A stretch of 42,038 nt of DNA from the NCBI RefSeq assembly GCF_016862555.1, contig NZ_BONE01000067.1, positions 1-42,038 of the forward strand, in the 5' to 3' direction. This document shows positions 24,026 to 32,041 of this stretch, one piece after another (the stretch's first letter is position 1; every line of letters starts with the position of its first letter). The DNA is from Asanoa siamensis. Its GTDB lineage: Bacteria > Actinomycetota > Actinomycetes > Mycobacteriales > Micromonosporaceae. The notes under the pieces are model-generated. The model was not told the DNA's origin and ran no database searches. It saw only the letters and a program-made list of their open reading frames with translations. A program made the translations under genes and the position numbers.

Positions 24026-24742
24026 ATGATGCCGCCCGCCCAGCTCGACCACGTCTCCCTCGCCGTGCCCGCCGCGGCACCGGCCTGGCCGCTGCTGCGC
24101 ACCCGGCTCGGCGGCGCGTGGGCGATCGGCGGCACGGCGCCGACCTTCCGGTTCAGCACGCTGCGGTACGCCAACGGCATGTGCCTCGAGCTGCTCGAGC
24201 CGCGCCCGGAGTCGGCGTTCGTCACCCGCTTCCTCGACCGGTCGGGGCCCGGCATGCACCACTTGACGTTCAAGGTGCCCGACCTGCAGGCGGCCGTCGA
24301 CGCCGCGGCCGCCGCCGGCTATCCGTGCTTCGGCGTCAACACCGACAACCCGGCGTGGCAGGAGGCGTTCATCCACCCGCGGGTCGCCGGTGGCACGCTG
24401 GTGCAGCTCGCCCGGTCGCTGCCGGACGAGCCGCCACCGGCGCCCGCCGACCTGCCACCGGCGGGCTCGGCCCCGGCGACGCTGCGGACGGTCGAGTGGA
24501 GCGCGACCGACCCCGCCCGGGCGATCGCGTTGCTGCGGCTGCTCGGCGGCCGGGTCACCGGCGGCGTGCCCGGCCCGGTCGAGGTCACCTTCCGGACGAC
24601 GCGGATCAGGGTCCGCGACGTCGCGGGGCCGGCGCGGCTCGAGTTCGAGGGCGTCGACCCGGTCACCCGGGTGAGCTATGCCGGGCGCGGCGGCGTGCCG
24701 TTCCGCGATCCGACGCTCGGCGTCGACATCGTGCTGCGGTAG
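24026..24742 (+). CDS. VOC-family protein (glyoxalase-like, two modules)
   Basis: This 238-residue protein has an N-terminal vicinal-oxygen-chelate module beginning LDHVSLAVP, with GMHHLTFKVPDL and GGTLVQLARSL later, the His/Glu pattern typical of metal-binding VOC folds such as methylmalonyl-CoA epimerase. The second half (LRTVEWSATDPARAIALLRL, LEFEGVDPVTRVSY, RDPTLGVDIVL) is a more divergent second module. The reaction is not known. ATG 24026 is the first of two adjacent ATGs after GCGGG. The last 80 bases overlap the 3' end of the LuxR gene on the other strand. Confidence 0.75.
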   Translation: MMPPAQLDHVSLAVPAAAPAWPLLRTRLGGAWAIGGTAPTFRFSTLRYANGMCLELLEPRPESAFVTRFLDRSGPGMHHLTFKVPDLQAAVDAAAAAGYPCFGVNTDNPAWQEAFIHPRVAGGTLVQLARSLPDEPPPAPADLPPAGSAPATLRTVEWSATDPARAIALLRLLGGRVTGGVPGPVEVTFRTTRIRVRDVAGPARLEFEGVDPVTRVSYAGRGGVPFRDPTLGVDIVLR

Positions 24743-27470
24743 GCGCCGCGCGGGAGTGGATGCGCAGCTTCTGGTAGGCGTGCGCGAGGTGGGTCTCCAC
24801 GGTGCGCCGGCTCACCGTCAGGCGCTCGGCGATCTCGCGGTTGGTCAGGCCGCGGGCGGCCAGGTCCGCGACCCGTTGCTCGCCGTCGGTCAACGCGTCC
24901 GGTCCGCGTACGGCGTCGCGGCGCGGACGGGCACCGGCGGCGTGCAACTCGTCCCGGGCCCGCCCGGCCAGCCGCTGCGCACCGCCCGCCGCGGCGATGT
25001 CCAGGGCGGCCCGCAGCGGCTCCCGGGCCTCGGTGCGCTGGTTGGCCCGGCGCAGGGCACAACCCAGGTCGAACAGGGCGTACGCGTAGGCCAGGCGGGC
25101 CGGTGAGCCGGCGGTCTCCCGGACCGCCGCGCGCAGGAGATCGATCCGGCCGCCCCGGTCGAGCAGCGCCGCCGCCCGCAACGCCGCCGCCCGCGGGCCG
25201 GCCGTGCCCGCGCGTTCCGCCAGCTCCGCGTGCTCGCGCACCAAGCGGGCGGCCTCCGTGCGCTCGCCGAGCGCGAGCAGTGGTGCCACCGCGTCGGCGC
25301 GCCAGGTGACCAGGCCCGGATGCACGACCTCGGCCGCGGCCCAGCGGACGCCGGCTTCGCGCAGGTCCTCGAGCGCCTCCCGCGGGCGGCCCTGCACGAG
25401 CCGCAGCCGGGCCCGGCTCTGCAGCACCATCGGCGTGCTCACGGCGTCCGGCGGCAGCTCACGCGCCTCGGCGAGCGCCGCCTCGGCCTCGGCCGGACGG
25501 CCGGCCTCGACCAGCGCGTCGACGAGCGGTGCCAGCGCCCACTGCAGCGCACCCGCCGGGGTGGCGCCGCGCAGCTTGAACGCGACCGCCGCGCCCGCCT
25601 CCGCCGCCGCGGGACCGACCTCGCCGGCCGCCAGCAGCGCGTGGGCGAGCAGGAACCGGCCGTGGGCGGCGGTGCTCGGCCAGCCCCGCTCCTCGGCCGC
25701 GACGACCGCCGCCCGGCACATCGCCCGCACCCGGTCGAGGTCCTCGACCAGGATCAGGCCGATCGTCGCGACGGTGGGCAGCAGCGAGTCGGGCTCGGCG
25801 GCGAGCAGGTCGTCGTCCAGCACCGGGTCGAGCAGGGCGTGGCAGTCGGCCGCGGTGCCACCGGCGAAGACCGCCGCCGTCGCGGCGTTGACCCTCCACA
25901 GAGGAACGGCCGTGCGCGGCCGGCGCAGCGCGGCCCGCAGCAGCGGCAGGGTCCGCCGGTCGGTCCACGCGGCCGCGACGAGCTCGGCCTCCAGCCGGGC
26001 GAGGGCCGGCTCGGGTACGCCCGCCGGGTCGTCGAGCACCATCCGGTAGAGCTCGATCGCGGCGGCGCCGTCGCCGGTCAGCGCGAGCCCGCGGCCACAG
26101 CGCAGCGCGGCGTCGGCCCGGGCCGCCGGGGCGTGGATCCGGGCCACCACCTCGCGGGCCAGCTCGGTCGCGCCGGGCCGGCGCTCCGCGGCCAGCGCGA
26201 GGGCCAGGTCCAGCCGGATCGCGGCGTCGACCTCCGGGTCGCCGGGCGGCTCCGCGAGCGCGCGGCGCAGGAACGTCGCCGCCGCCTCCGGCGCGCCGCG
26301 GGCGGTGGAGCGCTCGGCGGCGGCCCGCAGCAACGCGACCGCGGCCGGGTCGCCGGCGGGCGCCGCCCGCAGCAGGTGCGGCGCGGCCCGGGCGGGGTCG
26401 CCGCCGTCCGCCGCGAGCAGCCGGGCGGCGCGGGCGTGCCGGACGCCGCGCTCCCCCGGGCCCAGACCGTCGTGCAGCGCCGTCGCGACGATCGGGTGGG
26501 CCAGCGCCAGCGTCTCGGTGGGCGCGAGGATGCCGGCCGCCCGTAGGGTGTCGGCGAGCACCGCGGCCCGGTCGAGGTCCAGGCCCGCGAGCGCGGCGGC
26601 GTGCCGGGGCTGCGGCGCCGGCCCGAGCACCGCCAGCGTCCGGGCCAGCTCGGCGCAGCCGTCGGGGAGGGTCCGGAGCTGCTGGTCGACCCAGCGGCCG
26701 ACCCGCTCGGGGCCGGGCGTGCCCGCGGCGGCCACCGCGTCGGGCGTCATCGGGCCGCCGGCGAGCTGGGCGAGCAGCGCCCCGAGCAGGAACGGGTTGC
26801 CCGCGGCGGCCTGATGGCAGGCGTCCGCGAAGGCGGGGCCGGCGGTCGGCAGCGCCGCGCGGACGAGCGCGGCCGCCGGCCCGGGCGGCAGCGGGCCGAG
26901 CCGCACGGACGCACCGGCCAACAGCTCGCCCAGCACGCCGGGGTCCTCACTCGGCACGCCGGTGCGGACGGCCGCGACCAGCGCGACGCCCAGGTCGTCG
27001 ACCCGGCGGGCGACGCCGACCAGCCAGCGCAGCGACGGCAGGTCGGCCCAGTGCAGGTCGTCGACGCAGAGCACGGTGCGCCGGGCGGCGGCCTGGTTGG
27101 CGGTCAGGCAGAACAGGCCGTGCGCGGCCGCGGCGGTCGCGTCGGCGGCGCCCGCGGGCGGCGGCACGGCACCGAGCACCCGGTCGGCCAGCGCGGCCGG
27201 CCCCCGGCACAGGTCGGGCCAGGACGGCCCGGTCTGCAGCGGGGCGAAGAGCTGCCTGGCGATGCCGAACGGGAAGTCGCGCTCGAGCGGGTTGCCGCGG
27301 GCCCGCAGCACCGTGATCCCGCGGTGCCGGGCCCGGGCGGCGGTCGCGTCGAGCAGCGTGGTCTTGCCGATGCCGGCCGGACCCTCGACGACGAGCAGCG
27401 CACCGTCACCGGCCGCGACGGCGTCGAGCGCGGTGACCAGCACCGCCAGCTCCGCGTCGCGCCCGATCAT
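24663..27470 (-). CDS. Large LuxR-family (LAL-type) ATPase transcriptional regulator
   Basis: This 935-residue regulator has an N-terminal AAA ATPase domain (Walker A EGPAGIGKTT about 29-38, Walker B TVLCVDDLHWAD), a long helical-repeat middle region, and a C-terminal LuxR helix-turn-helix (LTDGEQRVADLAARGLTNRE at about 860-879, then RRTVETHLAHAYQKLRI). LAL regulators are mostly activators of metabolic or antibiotic genes in actinomycetes. The HTH is followed by about 28 extra residues of low-complexity Arg/Ala text that run antisense to the VOC gene's end, so the original stop was probably lost or moved. ATG 27470 has GGGAG upstream. It is divergent from the methyltransferase-monooxygenase-VOC genes, which are its likely targets. 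Confidence 0.9.
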   Translation of the reverse strand: MIGRDAELAVLVTALDAVAAGDGALLVVEGPAGIGKTTLLDATAARARHRGITVLRARGNPLERDFPFGIARQLFAPLQTGPSWPDLCRGPAALADRVLGAVPPPAGAADATAAAAHGLFCLTANQAAARRTVLCVDDLHWADLPSLRWLVGVARRVDDLGVALVAAVRTGVPSEDPGVLGELLAGASVRLGPLPPGPAAALVRAALPTAGPAFADACHQAAAGNPFLLGALLAQLAGGPMTPDAVAAAGTPGPERVGRWVDQQLRTLPDGCAELARTLAVLGPAPQPRHAAALAGLDLDRAAVLADTLRAAGILAPTETLALAHPIVATALHDGLGPGERGVRHARAARLLAADGGDPARAAPHLLRAAPAGDPAAVALLRAAAERSTARGAPEAAATFLRRALAEPPGDPEVDAAIRLDLALALAAERRPGATELAREVVARIHAPAARADAALRCGRGLALTGDGAAAIELYRMVLDDPAGVPEPALARLEAELVAAAWTDRRTLPLLRAALRRPRTAVPLWRVNAATAAVFAGGTAADCHALLDPVLDDDLLAAEPDSLLPTVATIGLILVEDLDRVRAMCRAAVVAAEERGWPSTAAHGRFLLAHALLAAGEVGPAAAEAGAAVAFKLRGATPAGALQWALAPLVDALVEAGRPAEAEAALAEARELPPDAVSTPMVLQSRARLRLVQGRPREALEDLREAGVRWAAAEVVHPGLVTWRADAVAPLLALGERTEAARLVREHAELAERAGTAGPRAAALRAAALLDRGGRIDLLRAAVRETAGSPARLAYAYALFDLGCALRRANQRTEAREPLRAALDIAAAGGAQRLAGRARDELHAAGARPRRDAVRGPDALTDGEQRVADLAARGLTNREIAERLTVSRRTVETHLAHAYQKLRIHSRAAPTAARCRRRASDRGTARRRARHSSPG

Positions 27471-27570
27471 GCGTACTCCCGAAATCTCCGTATGCCCTCC
27501 ACGATGGGCCGGTCCGCCCGGCTGGTCCAGCCTCGGGGCACAAGGCCGACAACTTTCTGGAGGTGCGGCG

Positions 27571-28374
27571 ATGACGTACGTGCTGGGGCGGACCGACGCG
27601 GAGTACGCGCGGCTGCGCGAACAGGCGAGGATCTGGGCGGACGCGACGGGCGCGCTGCTCGACGCGGTCGCGCTGAAACCGGGGGCGCGCTGCCTGGACG
27701 TCGGCTGCGGCCCGGGCGAGACGATGCGGACGATGGCCGCGCGGGTCGGTCCGTCGGGGCAGGTCGTCGGGGTCGACGTGGACGGTGACCTGGGGCGGAC
27801 GGCGGTGGCGGCGCTGTCCGCCGAGGGCTACGGGAACTGCGCGTTCGTCGAGGGAGACATCGCGTCGGGGGACCCCGTACCCGCCGGCGGTTTCGACCTG
27901 GTCTTCGGGCGGTTGATCCTGCTCCACGTCGCCGATCCGGTGGCCGTGCTGCGGCGGATGTGGTCCTGGACAGCGCCGGGCGGGGTGCTGGTGGTGCAGG
28001 ACTACGACATGCGCGGCGTCGACACGTACCCGCCGCTGGCGGTGCTCGACGAGTGGCGGCGGGTCTTCCTGGGGACGTTCACCGCGATCGGGCGGGACGT
28101 CGGGCTCGGTCGGCGCCTGCCGTCGCTGTTCGCGGAGGCGACGGGCGCGCTGCCGGACGGCACGCAGGTCGCCGGGCGGCTGGACCGGTTCGCGACGAGC
28201 GGCGGGATGCTGGCCGCGACCTACCGGAGCGTGACGCCGGCCGGGATCGCGCTCGGCACGGTGACCCAGGAGGAGGCGGACGCGTTCCAGGCCTCCATCG
28301 CCGAGGCGATCCGCTCGTACCCGGACCATCAGGCGCTCTGGCCGCTGCTCGTCGGCGCGTACCGGCGGCGCTGA
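27571..28374 (+). CDS. Class I SAM-dependent methyltransferase (UbiE/MenG-like)
   Basis: This 267-residue protein has motif I CLDVGCGPGE (41-50), acidic motif II VVGVDVDG (about 65-72), CAFVEGDIASGD, FDLVFGRLILLHV, and TAPGGVLVVQDYDM after the sheet. The N-terminal text YVLGRTDAEYARLREQARIW is typical of a group of actinobacterial small-molecule C/O-methyltransferases. ATG 27571 has an excellent GGAGG site at 27559-27563, 7 nt upstream. It is the first gene of a plus-strand set with the FAD monooxygenase (43-nt gap) and the small VOC protein, divergent from the LuxR regulator. That suggests modification of an aromatic or polyketide-like compound, but the substrate is unproven. Confidence 0.9.
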   Translation: MTYVLGRTDAEYARLREQARIWADATGALLDAVALKPGARCLDVGCGPGETMRTMAARVGPSGQVVGVDVDGDLGRTAVAALSAEGYGNCAFVEGDIASGDPVPAGGFDLVFGRLILLHVADPVAVLRRMWSWTAPGGVLVVQDYDMRGVDTYPPLAVLDEWRRVFLGTFTAIGRDVGLGRRLPSLFAEATGALPDGTQVAGRLDRFATSGGMLAATYRSVTPAGIALGTVTQEEADAFQASIAEAIRSYPDHQALWPLLVGAYRRR

Positions 28375-28417
28375 AATCGGACTGCCACGGACGGCATCGA
28401 TCCGCGATGATGCCGTG

Positions 28418-29566
28418 ATGCGGGCGGTCGTGGTCGGGGGCGGGATCGGCGGACTGGTCACGGCGCTGGCGCTGCGCCGGGTCGGCGTGGAGGTGCGGGT
28501 CTTCGAGCAGGCCGCGGTCGTCGGTACGGCGGGTGCGGGGATCCAACTGGCGCCGAACGCGACCCGGATCCTCGCGTCGCTCGGGCTGCTCGGGTCGGTG
28601 CGGCAGGTGGCGGTCGCGCCGACCTCGTTCGAGTTCCGGCGGTGGGACGACGGGCGGCTGCTGTCCGCGACGCCCCTCGGTCCGGCGGTGCTCTCCGCGT
28701 ACGGCGCGCCGTACCTGCACGTGCACCGGGGTGACCTGGTCGCCCTGCTGGCCGGGGCGGTGCCCGTCGAGGCCGGCGCCCGCTGCGTGGACGTGTCGCC
28801 CGACGGGGAGGTCGTCCTCGCCGACGGGCGGCGGGAGCGGGCGGACCTGGTGGTGGGCGCGGACGGCATCCACTCGGTGGTGCGGCGGTCCATCCTCGGC
28901 GCGGCCGACGCGCGGTTCACCGGCCACGTCGCCTACCGCGGCCTGATCCCGGCCGACCGGGTGGCGGGGCTGCCGGTTGCCCGGACCGCGACCGTACGGA
29001 TGGGCCCGGGGCGCCACTGCGTCCACTATTTCGTGTCGTCGGGCCGGTTGCTCAACGTCGTCTGCGTGGTCGAGGAGTCGCGCTGGACGCGGGAGTCGTG
29101 GACGGACGTCGGTGATCCTCTGGAGGTGAGGGCCGCGTTCGCGGGCTGGGACCCGGTGGTGTCGGCCCTGGCGGGCGCGCTGTCGGCGCCGCTGAAGTGG
29201 GCGCTGTTCGACCGGGAGCCGATTCCACGGTGGAGCAAGGACGCGGTGACGCTGCTCGGCGACGCCTGCCACCCGATGCTGCCGTACGGCGCGCAGGGCG
29301 CGGCACAGGCGATCGAGGACGCCTTCGTGCTGGCGGCGTGCGTGGCCGACTCCTCGGACGTGCCGGCGGCGCTGGCCCGCTACGAGGCGCTGCGGCACGA
29401 CCGCACGGCCCGGGTGCAGGACCTGTCCCGCGGCAACGCGACGCGCTTCCACCTGCCGGACGGCCCGGCGCAACAGGCCCGCGACACGGCGATCGCGTCG
29501 ACCAACGGCCTGTCCGCGGACCTGGACTGGCTCTACGGCTTCGACCCGCTCACCGGCCGGGCGTGA
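28418..29566 (+). CDS. FAD-dependent monooxygenase (PHBH/salicylate hydroxylase type)
   Basis: This 382-residue flavoprotein of the group A hydroxylases has the dinucleotide site VVGGGIGGL (about 5-13) with Glu 30 ending the second strand (VRVFEQA), the second FAD motif VVGADGIHSVVR (about 144-155) and the third, LLGDACHPMLPYGAQGA (about 278-294). Such enzymes use NAD(P)H and O2 to hydroxylate aromatic or polyketide substrates. There is no membrane segment. ATG 28418 directly follows a GTG in the same frame (28415); neither has a strong ribosome binding site, so coupling to the methyltransferase transcript is likely. Substrate unknown. Confidence 0.92.
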   Translation: MRAVVVGGGIGGLVTALALRRVGVEVRVFEQAAVVGTAGAGIQLAPNATRILASLGLLGSVRQVAVAPTSFEFRRWDDGRLLSATPLGPAVLSAYGAPYLHVHRGDLVALLAGAVPVEAGARCVDVSPDGEVVLADGRRERADLVVGADGIHSVVRRSILGAADARFTGHVAYRGLIPADRVAGLPVARTATVRMGPGRHCVHYFVSSGRLLNVVCVVEESRWTRESWTDVGDPLEVRAAFAGWDPVVSALAGALSAPLKWALFDREPIPRWSKDAVTLLGDACHPMLPYGAQGAAQAIEDAFVLAACVADSSDVPAALARYEALRHDRTARVQDLSRGNATRFHLPDGPAQQARDTAIASTNGLSADLDWLYGFDPLTGRA

Positions 29567-29649
29567 CGACCGACCGCTGGAAGGATGTCGAGGACGGCCT
29601 GGCGGTTCCGTCCCAGCAGCGGACACCGAGCGGTAGGGGGAAGCACCGT

Positions 29650-30093
29650 ATGACGATCAAGCGGATGGACAACGTGCTCATCGTGGTCGACGACCTGGAC
29701 GCCGTCGTCGCGTTCTTCGTCGCGCTCGGCATGGAGCTGGAGGGCACGGGGCCGGTCGAGGGGCGCTGGGTCGAGCGGGTCATCGGGATCGACGACGTGC
29801 GGCAGGACGTGGCGATGCTGCGGATCCCGGGCGGCGTCTCCGGGCGGATCGAGCTCGCGCGCTTCCACGCGCCGAAGGCGATCCGGTCGGAGCCGACCGA
29901 CGCGCCGGCGAACACGCTGGGCATCCGCCGCGTGATGTTCGCGGTCGACGACGTCGACGCCGTGCTCGCCCGCCTGCGCCCCCACGGCGGTGAACTGGTC
30001 GGGACCGTGGAGAACTACGAGAACGTCTACCGGCTCTGCTACGTACGCGGGCCGGAGGGCATCGTCGTCGGCCTGGCCCAAGAGCTCGGGTGA
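29650..30093 (+). CDS. VOC-family protein (glyoxalase/dioxygenase-like)
   Basis: This 147-residue single VOC domain begins MDNVLIVVDDLDAVVAFFVA and shows a second beta-alpha-beta-beta-beta half starting GIRRVMFAVDDVDAVLARLR, then GGELVGT, and ends YVRGPEGIVVGLAQEL, the typical terminal metal-ligand strand. This is the usual text of actinobacterial glyoxalase/bleomycin-resistance proteins with no fixed function. ATG 29650 follows AGGGGGAA. It lies 83 nt after the monooxygenase gene and may belong to the same transcript. It converges with the lactonase-like gene with only 13 nt between the stops. Confidence 0.88.
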   Translation: MTIKRMDNVLIVVDDLDAVVAFFVALGMELEGTGPVEGRWVERVIGIDDVRQDVAMLRIPGGVSGRIELARFHAPKAIRSEPTDAPANTLGIRRVMFAVDDVDAVLARLRPHGGELVGTVENYENVYRLCYVRGPEGIVVGLAQELG

Positions 30094-30106
30094 GACGCGC
30101 CCCGGG

Positions 30107-31135
30107 TCAGGCCGCGGCGAGGCCGGCCGCCGTCGGTGGGAGCCCACCCCAGGAGCCGATCGCCGACAGGGTGCCGTTGGCGCCGACCGACCAGCCGAAG
30201 ACCTGCCGGGAGTCGGCGTCCAGCGCGTAGAGGAAGCGACCGTCGGCGCTGAGGTCCTCGTCGCGCAGCCCGGAGTGCCCGTCGATGCCGACCGCGGCCG
30301 CCGGGTCGTCGAGGGTGAGGCTCCCGTCGTCGCCGATGGCGTACCGCGAGACGCCGCTGTCGGCGAAGTTCGTCGTGTAGAGGTAGCGGTTGTCGTCGGA
30401 CACGACCGCCCAGCAGATCTCGCTGCGTCCATTGGGGACCGACGCGGAGACGGGCGTGACCTCGTCGCCCGCGGTCGCGTACGAGGACGTCGCCGCCCTG
30501 CCCTCGGCCGCGCCGAACGCCTCGACCACCAGCAGCGTGCCGTCGTCGGTGAAGGCGAAGCCGTACGGGGTCCGCCCGGAGGACGAACGGGTCCGCGGCT
30601 CACCGAGTCGACCGTCGGCGCCGACCGGGTAGCTGACGATCGCGTCCGCCATCCGCTGCGTGACCACCAGTGTCGAGCCGTCAGGGCTGAACCCCACCTG
30701 GGCCGGATCGGACCCGGCCTCCAGCGGACGCGTCGACCCGGTGATCGGCTCGAGGCCGCCGGCACCCAGCCGTAGCCCGCACACCGACGGGTCGCCGGTG
30801 TTGAGCACGTACACCAGCCCGTCGTGCTCGGTGACGCTCTTGGGCGCCGACCCGACCGCGGTCGTACCCATCGCCTCGGGCCCGTCGCCGTCGACCGCGA
30901 AGAGTGAGACGTCGTCGCTGCCCGCGTCGGTGACCAGGAGGCGCCGCCCGTCGCCTGTCAACGCCAGGGAGCCCTGTGACGCGAGATGCGCGGTCCCGTC
31001 GCCGGCGCCACCGGTCGCGATCGGGCCGGGTCCCCACAGCACGCCGTTCGGACTCGTCCGGAAACACAGGAGTTGGTTGCCGTCACGCTGGTTGCTCTGG
31101 ACGTAGACGGCACAGGGTTCCGAATCAGGGCGCAT
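30107..31135 (-). CDS. Lactonase-family seven-bladed beta-propeller protein
   Basis: A 342-residue protein built of repeated propeller blades: SQGSLALTGDGRRLLVTDAG, QVGFSPDGSTLVVTQRMADA, YGFAFTDDGTLLVVEAFGAA, CWAVVSDDNRYLYTTNFADS and DLSADGRFLYALDADSRQVF. These are the WD-like strands of the 6-phosphogluconolactonase-type (Lactonase) family, whose members include true lactonases and many proteins of unknown activity. I prefer ATG 31135, where GGGGGAGG lies 8 nt upstream, over a start 69 nt earlier with no site. No convincing signal peptide is visible with either start. It is convergent with the VOC gene. Confidence 0.8.
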   Translation of the reverse strand: MRPDSEPCAVYVQSNQRDGNQLLCFRTSPNGVLWGPGPIATGGAGDGTAHLASQGSLALTGDGRRLLVTDAGSDDVSLFAVDGDGPEAMGTTAVGSAPKSVTEHDGLVYVLNTGDPSVCGLRLGAGGLEPITGSTRPLEAGSDPAQVGFSPDGSTLVVTQRMADAIVSYPVGADGRLGEPRTRSSSGRTPYGFAFTDDGTLLVVEAFGAAEGRAATSSYATAGDEVTPVSASVPNGRSEICWAVVSDDNRYLYTTNFADSGVSRYAIGDDGSLTLDDPAAAVGIDGHSGLRDEDLSADGRFLYALDADSRQVFGWSVGANGTLSAIGSWGGLPPTAAGLAAA

Positions 31136-31199
31136 CTCGAGAACCTCCCCCGGCAACAGGTTCAAACACTCGCCATACCCGTTGCCGGCGGCACCAACC

Positions 31200-31354
31200 A
31201 CCAATCGGGAACCCGACCGTCGTCAGCACGGGACTTCTACTCGCGCGTGCTCGGCGGCACCCCAGACAAGGCCGGTACCACGGTCGTCGACCACGAGCCC
31301 GGCGACACGACCTCGATCTTCCTGAACCTGCGCCTGGAGGACCTATCGGGCTGA
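31200..31354 (+). pseudogene. VOC-family gene fragment (N-terminal piece)
   Basis: In one plus frame the text SSARDFYSRVLGGTPDKAG, then TTVVDHEPGDTTSIFLNLRL, reads like the first third of a VOC/glyoxalase protein (DFYSRVLGG is the classical helix), ending at a stop at 31354. No start codon with a ribosome binding site and no second half are present nearby. It appears to be the remnant of a deleted gene. The upstream limit is approximate. Confidence 0.4.
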
Positions 31355-31653
31355 TACGGGCCACGAGCGGGTCAGCGGCGCCAGCGGGCCGCCGTGGACG
31401 CCGAACGTTGCCGCCTCCAACTCACCCGCCTGCGTCGAACGGGTGGAGTCAGACTCTGCCGGCTGGTCCGCGGCGCTGTCGCGGGAACAGTACTCATGCC
31501 GGACCTTACTGACCGTCGCCGCCGTAACCCGTTCGCCTTACTTGTGCTATCCACGCGCGGCCGACAGTGGACACGTGCGCGGACTGTGCCGTGCAGGCCG
31601 CGCCTTATCGGCGCTAGGTGAGCGTGCCTGGTCTTGCTGTCGGCGCAACGCAC
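31355..31653. other. Intergenic DNA with no supported gene
   Basis: Short open frames on both strands give Arg/Cys-rich text with no recognisable domain and no ribosome binding site. GC content falls toward the right end, just before the PadR promoter. I see no tRNA, repeat array or transposase remnant here. Confidence 0.5.
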
Positions 31654-31690
31654 TGTGTCGCTATACCTTCGCAGGCGATATATTGTCCGC
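31654..31690 (+). promoter_or_regulatory. Leaderless promoter and TATA-flanked site of the padR operon
   Basis: TATATT (31679-31684) lies exactly 6 nt before ATG 31691, so transcription would begin at or next to the start codon. TGTGTC (31654-31659) is a weak -35, 19 bp upstream of the -10. The segment from 31662 to 31682 has TATA at both ends (TATACCTTCG...GGCGATATA), the kind of AT-flanked spacing used by PadR repressors for autoregulation. No ribosome binding site exists before the ATG, which fits leaderless translation. Confidence 0.45.
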
Positions 31691-32041
31691 ATGGAAACGC
31701 CGCTCCGCGAACCCACATTCCTGATCCTCACCGCCCTGGCCGGCGAGCCGATGCACGGGTACGGCTTGATCGCTGAGGTGACCCGGCTTTCCGACCACCG
31801 CATCTCGCTGCGGCCTGGCACGCTCTACGGCGCGCTCGACCGCTTGGTCGACGCGGACCTGGTCGCCGTCGATCACGAAGAAATCGTCGACGGCCGGCTG
31901 CGGCGTTACTACCGGCTCAGCGAGGCGGGCAACAGGTTACTGGCCGCCGAAACCGAACGCATGCGCCGCAACGTGGAAGCGGCGACCAATCGGCTGCGCG
32001 CCACCGCGACCTCGCCTCGCCTGAGTGGAGAACTCGCATGA
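31691..32041 (+). CDS. PadR-family transcriptional regulator
   Basis: This 116-residue winged-helix protein has the PadR core: EPTFLILTALAGEPMHGYGL at the first helices, RISLRPGTLYGALDRLVDAD as the recognition helix, then GRLRRYYRLSEAGNRLLAAE for the wing and dimer helix. PadR repressors usually control a neighbouring membrane or efflux protein and themselves. Its stop overlaps the start of the adjoining membrane protein gene (ATGA), a widespread PadR-membrane protein arrangement in actinobacteria. ATG 31691 is supported by the homology start and by the -10 box immediately before it. Confidence 0.92.
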   Translation: METPLREPTFLILTALAGEPMHGYGLIAEVTRLSDHRISLRPGTLYGALDRLVDADLVAVDHEEIVDGRLRRYYRLSEAGNRLLAAETERMRRNVEAATNRLRATATSPRLSGELA

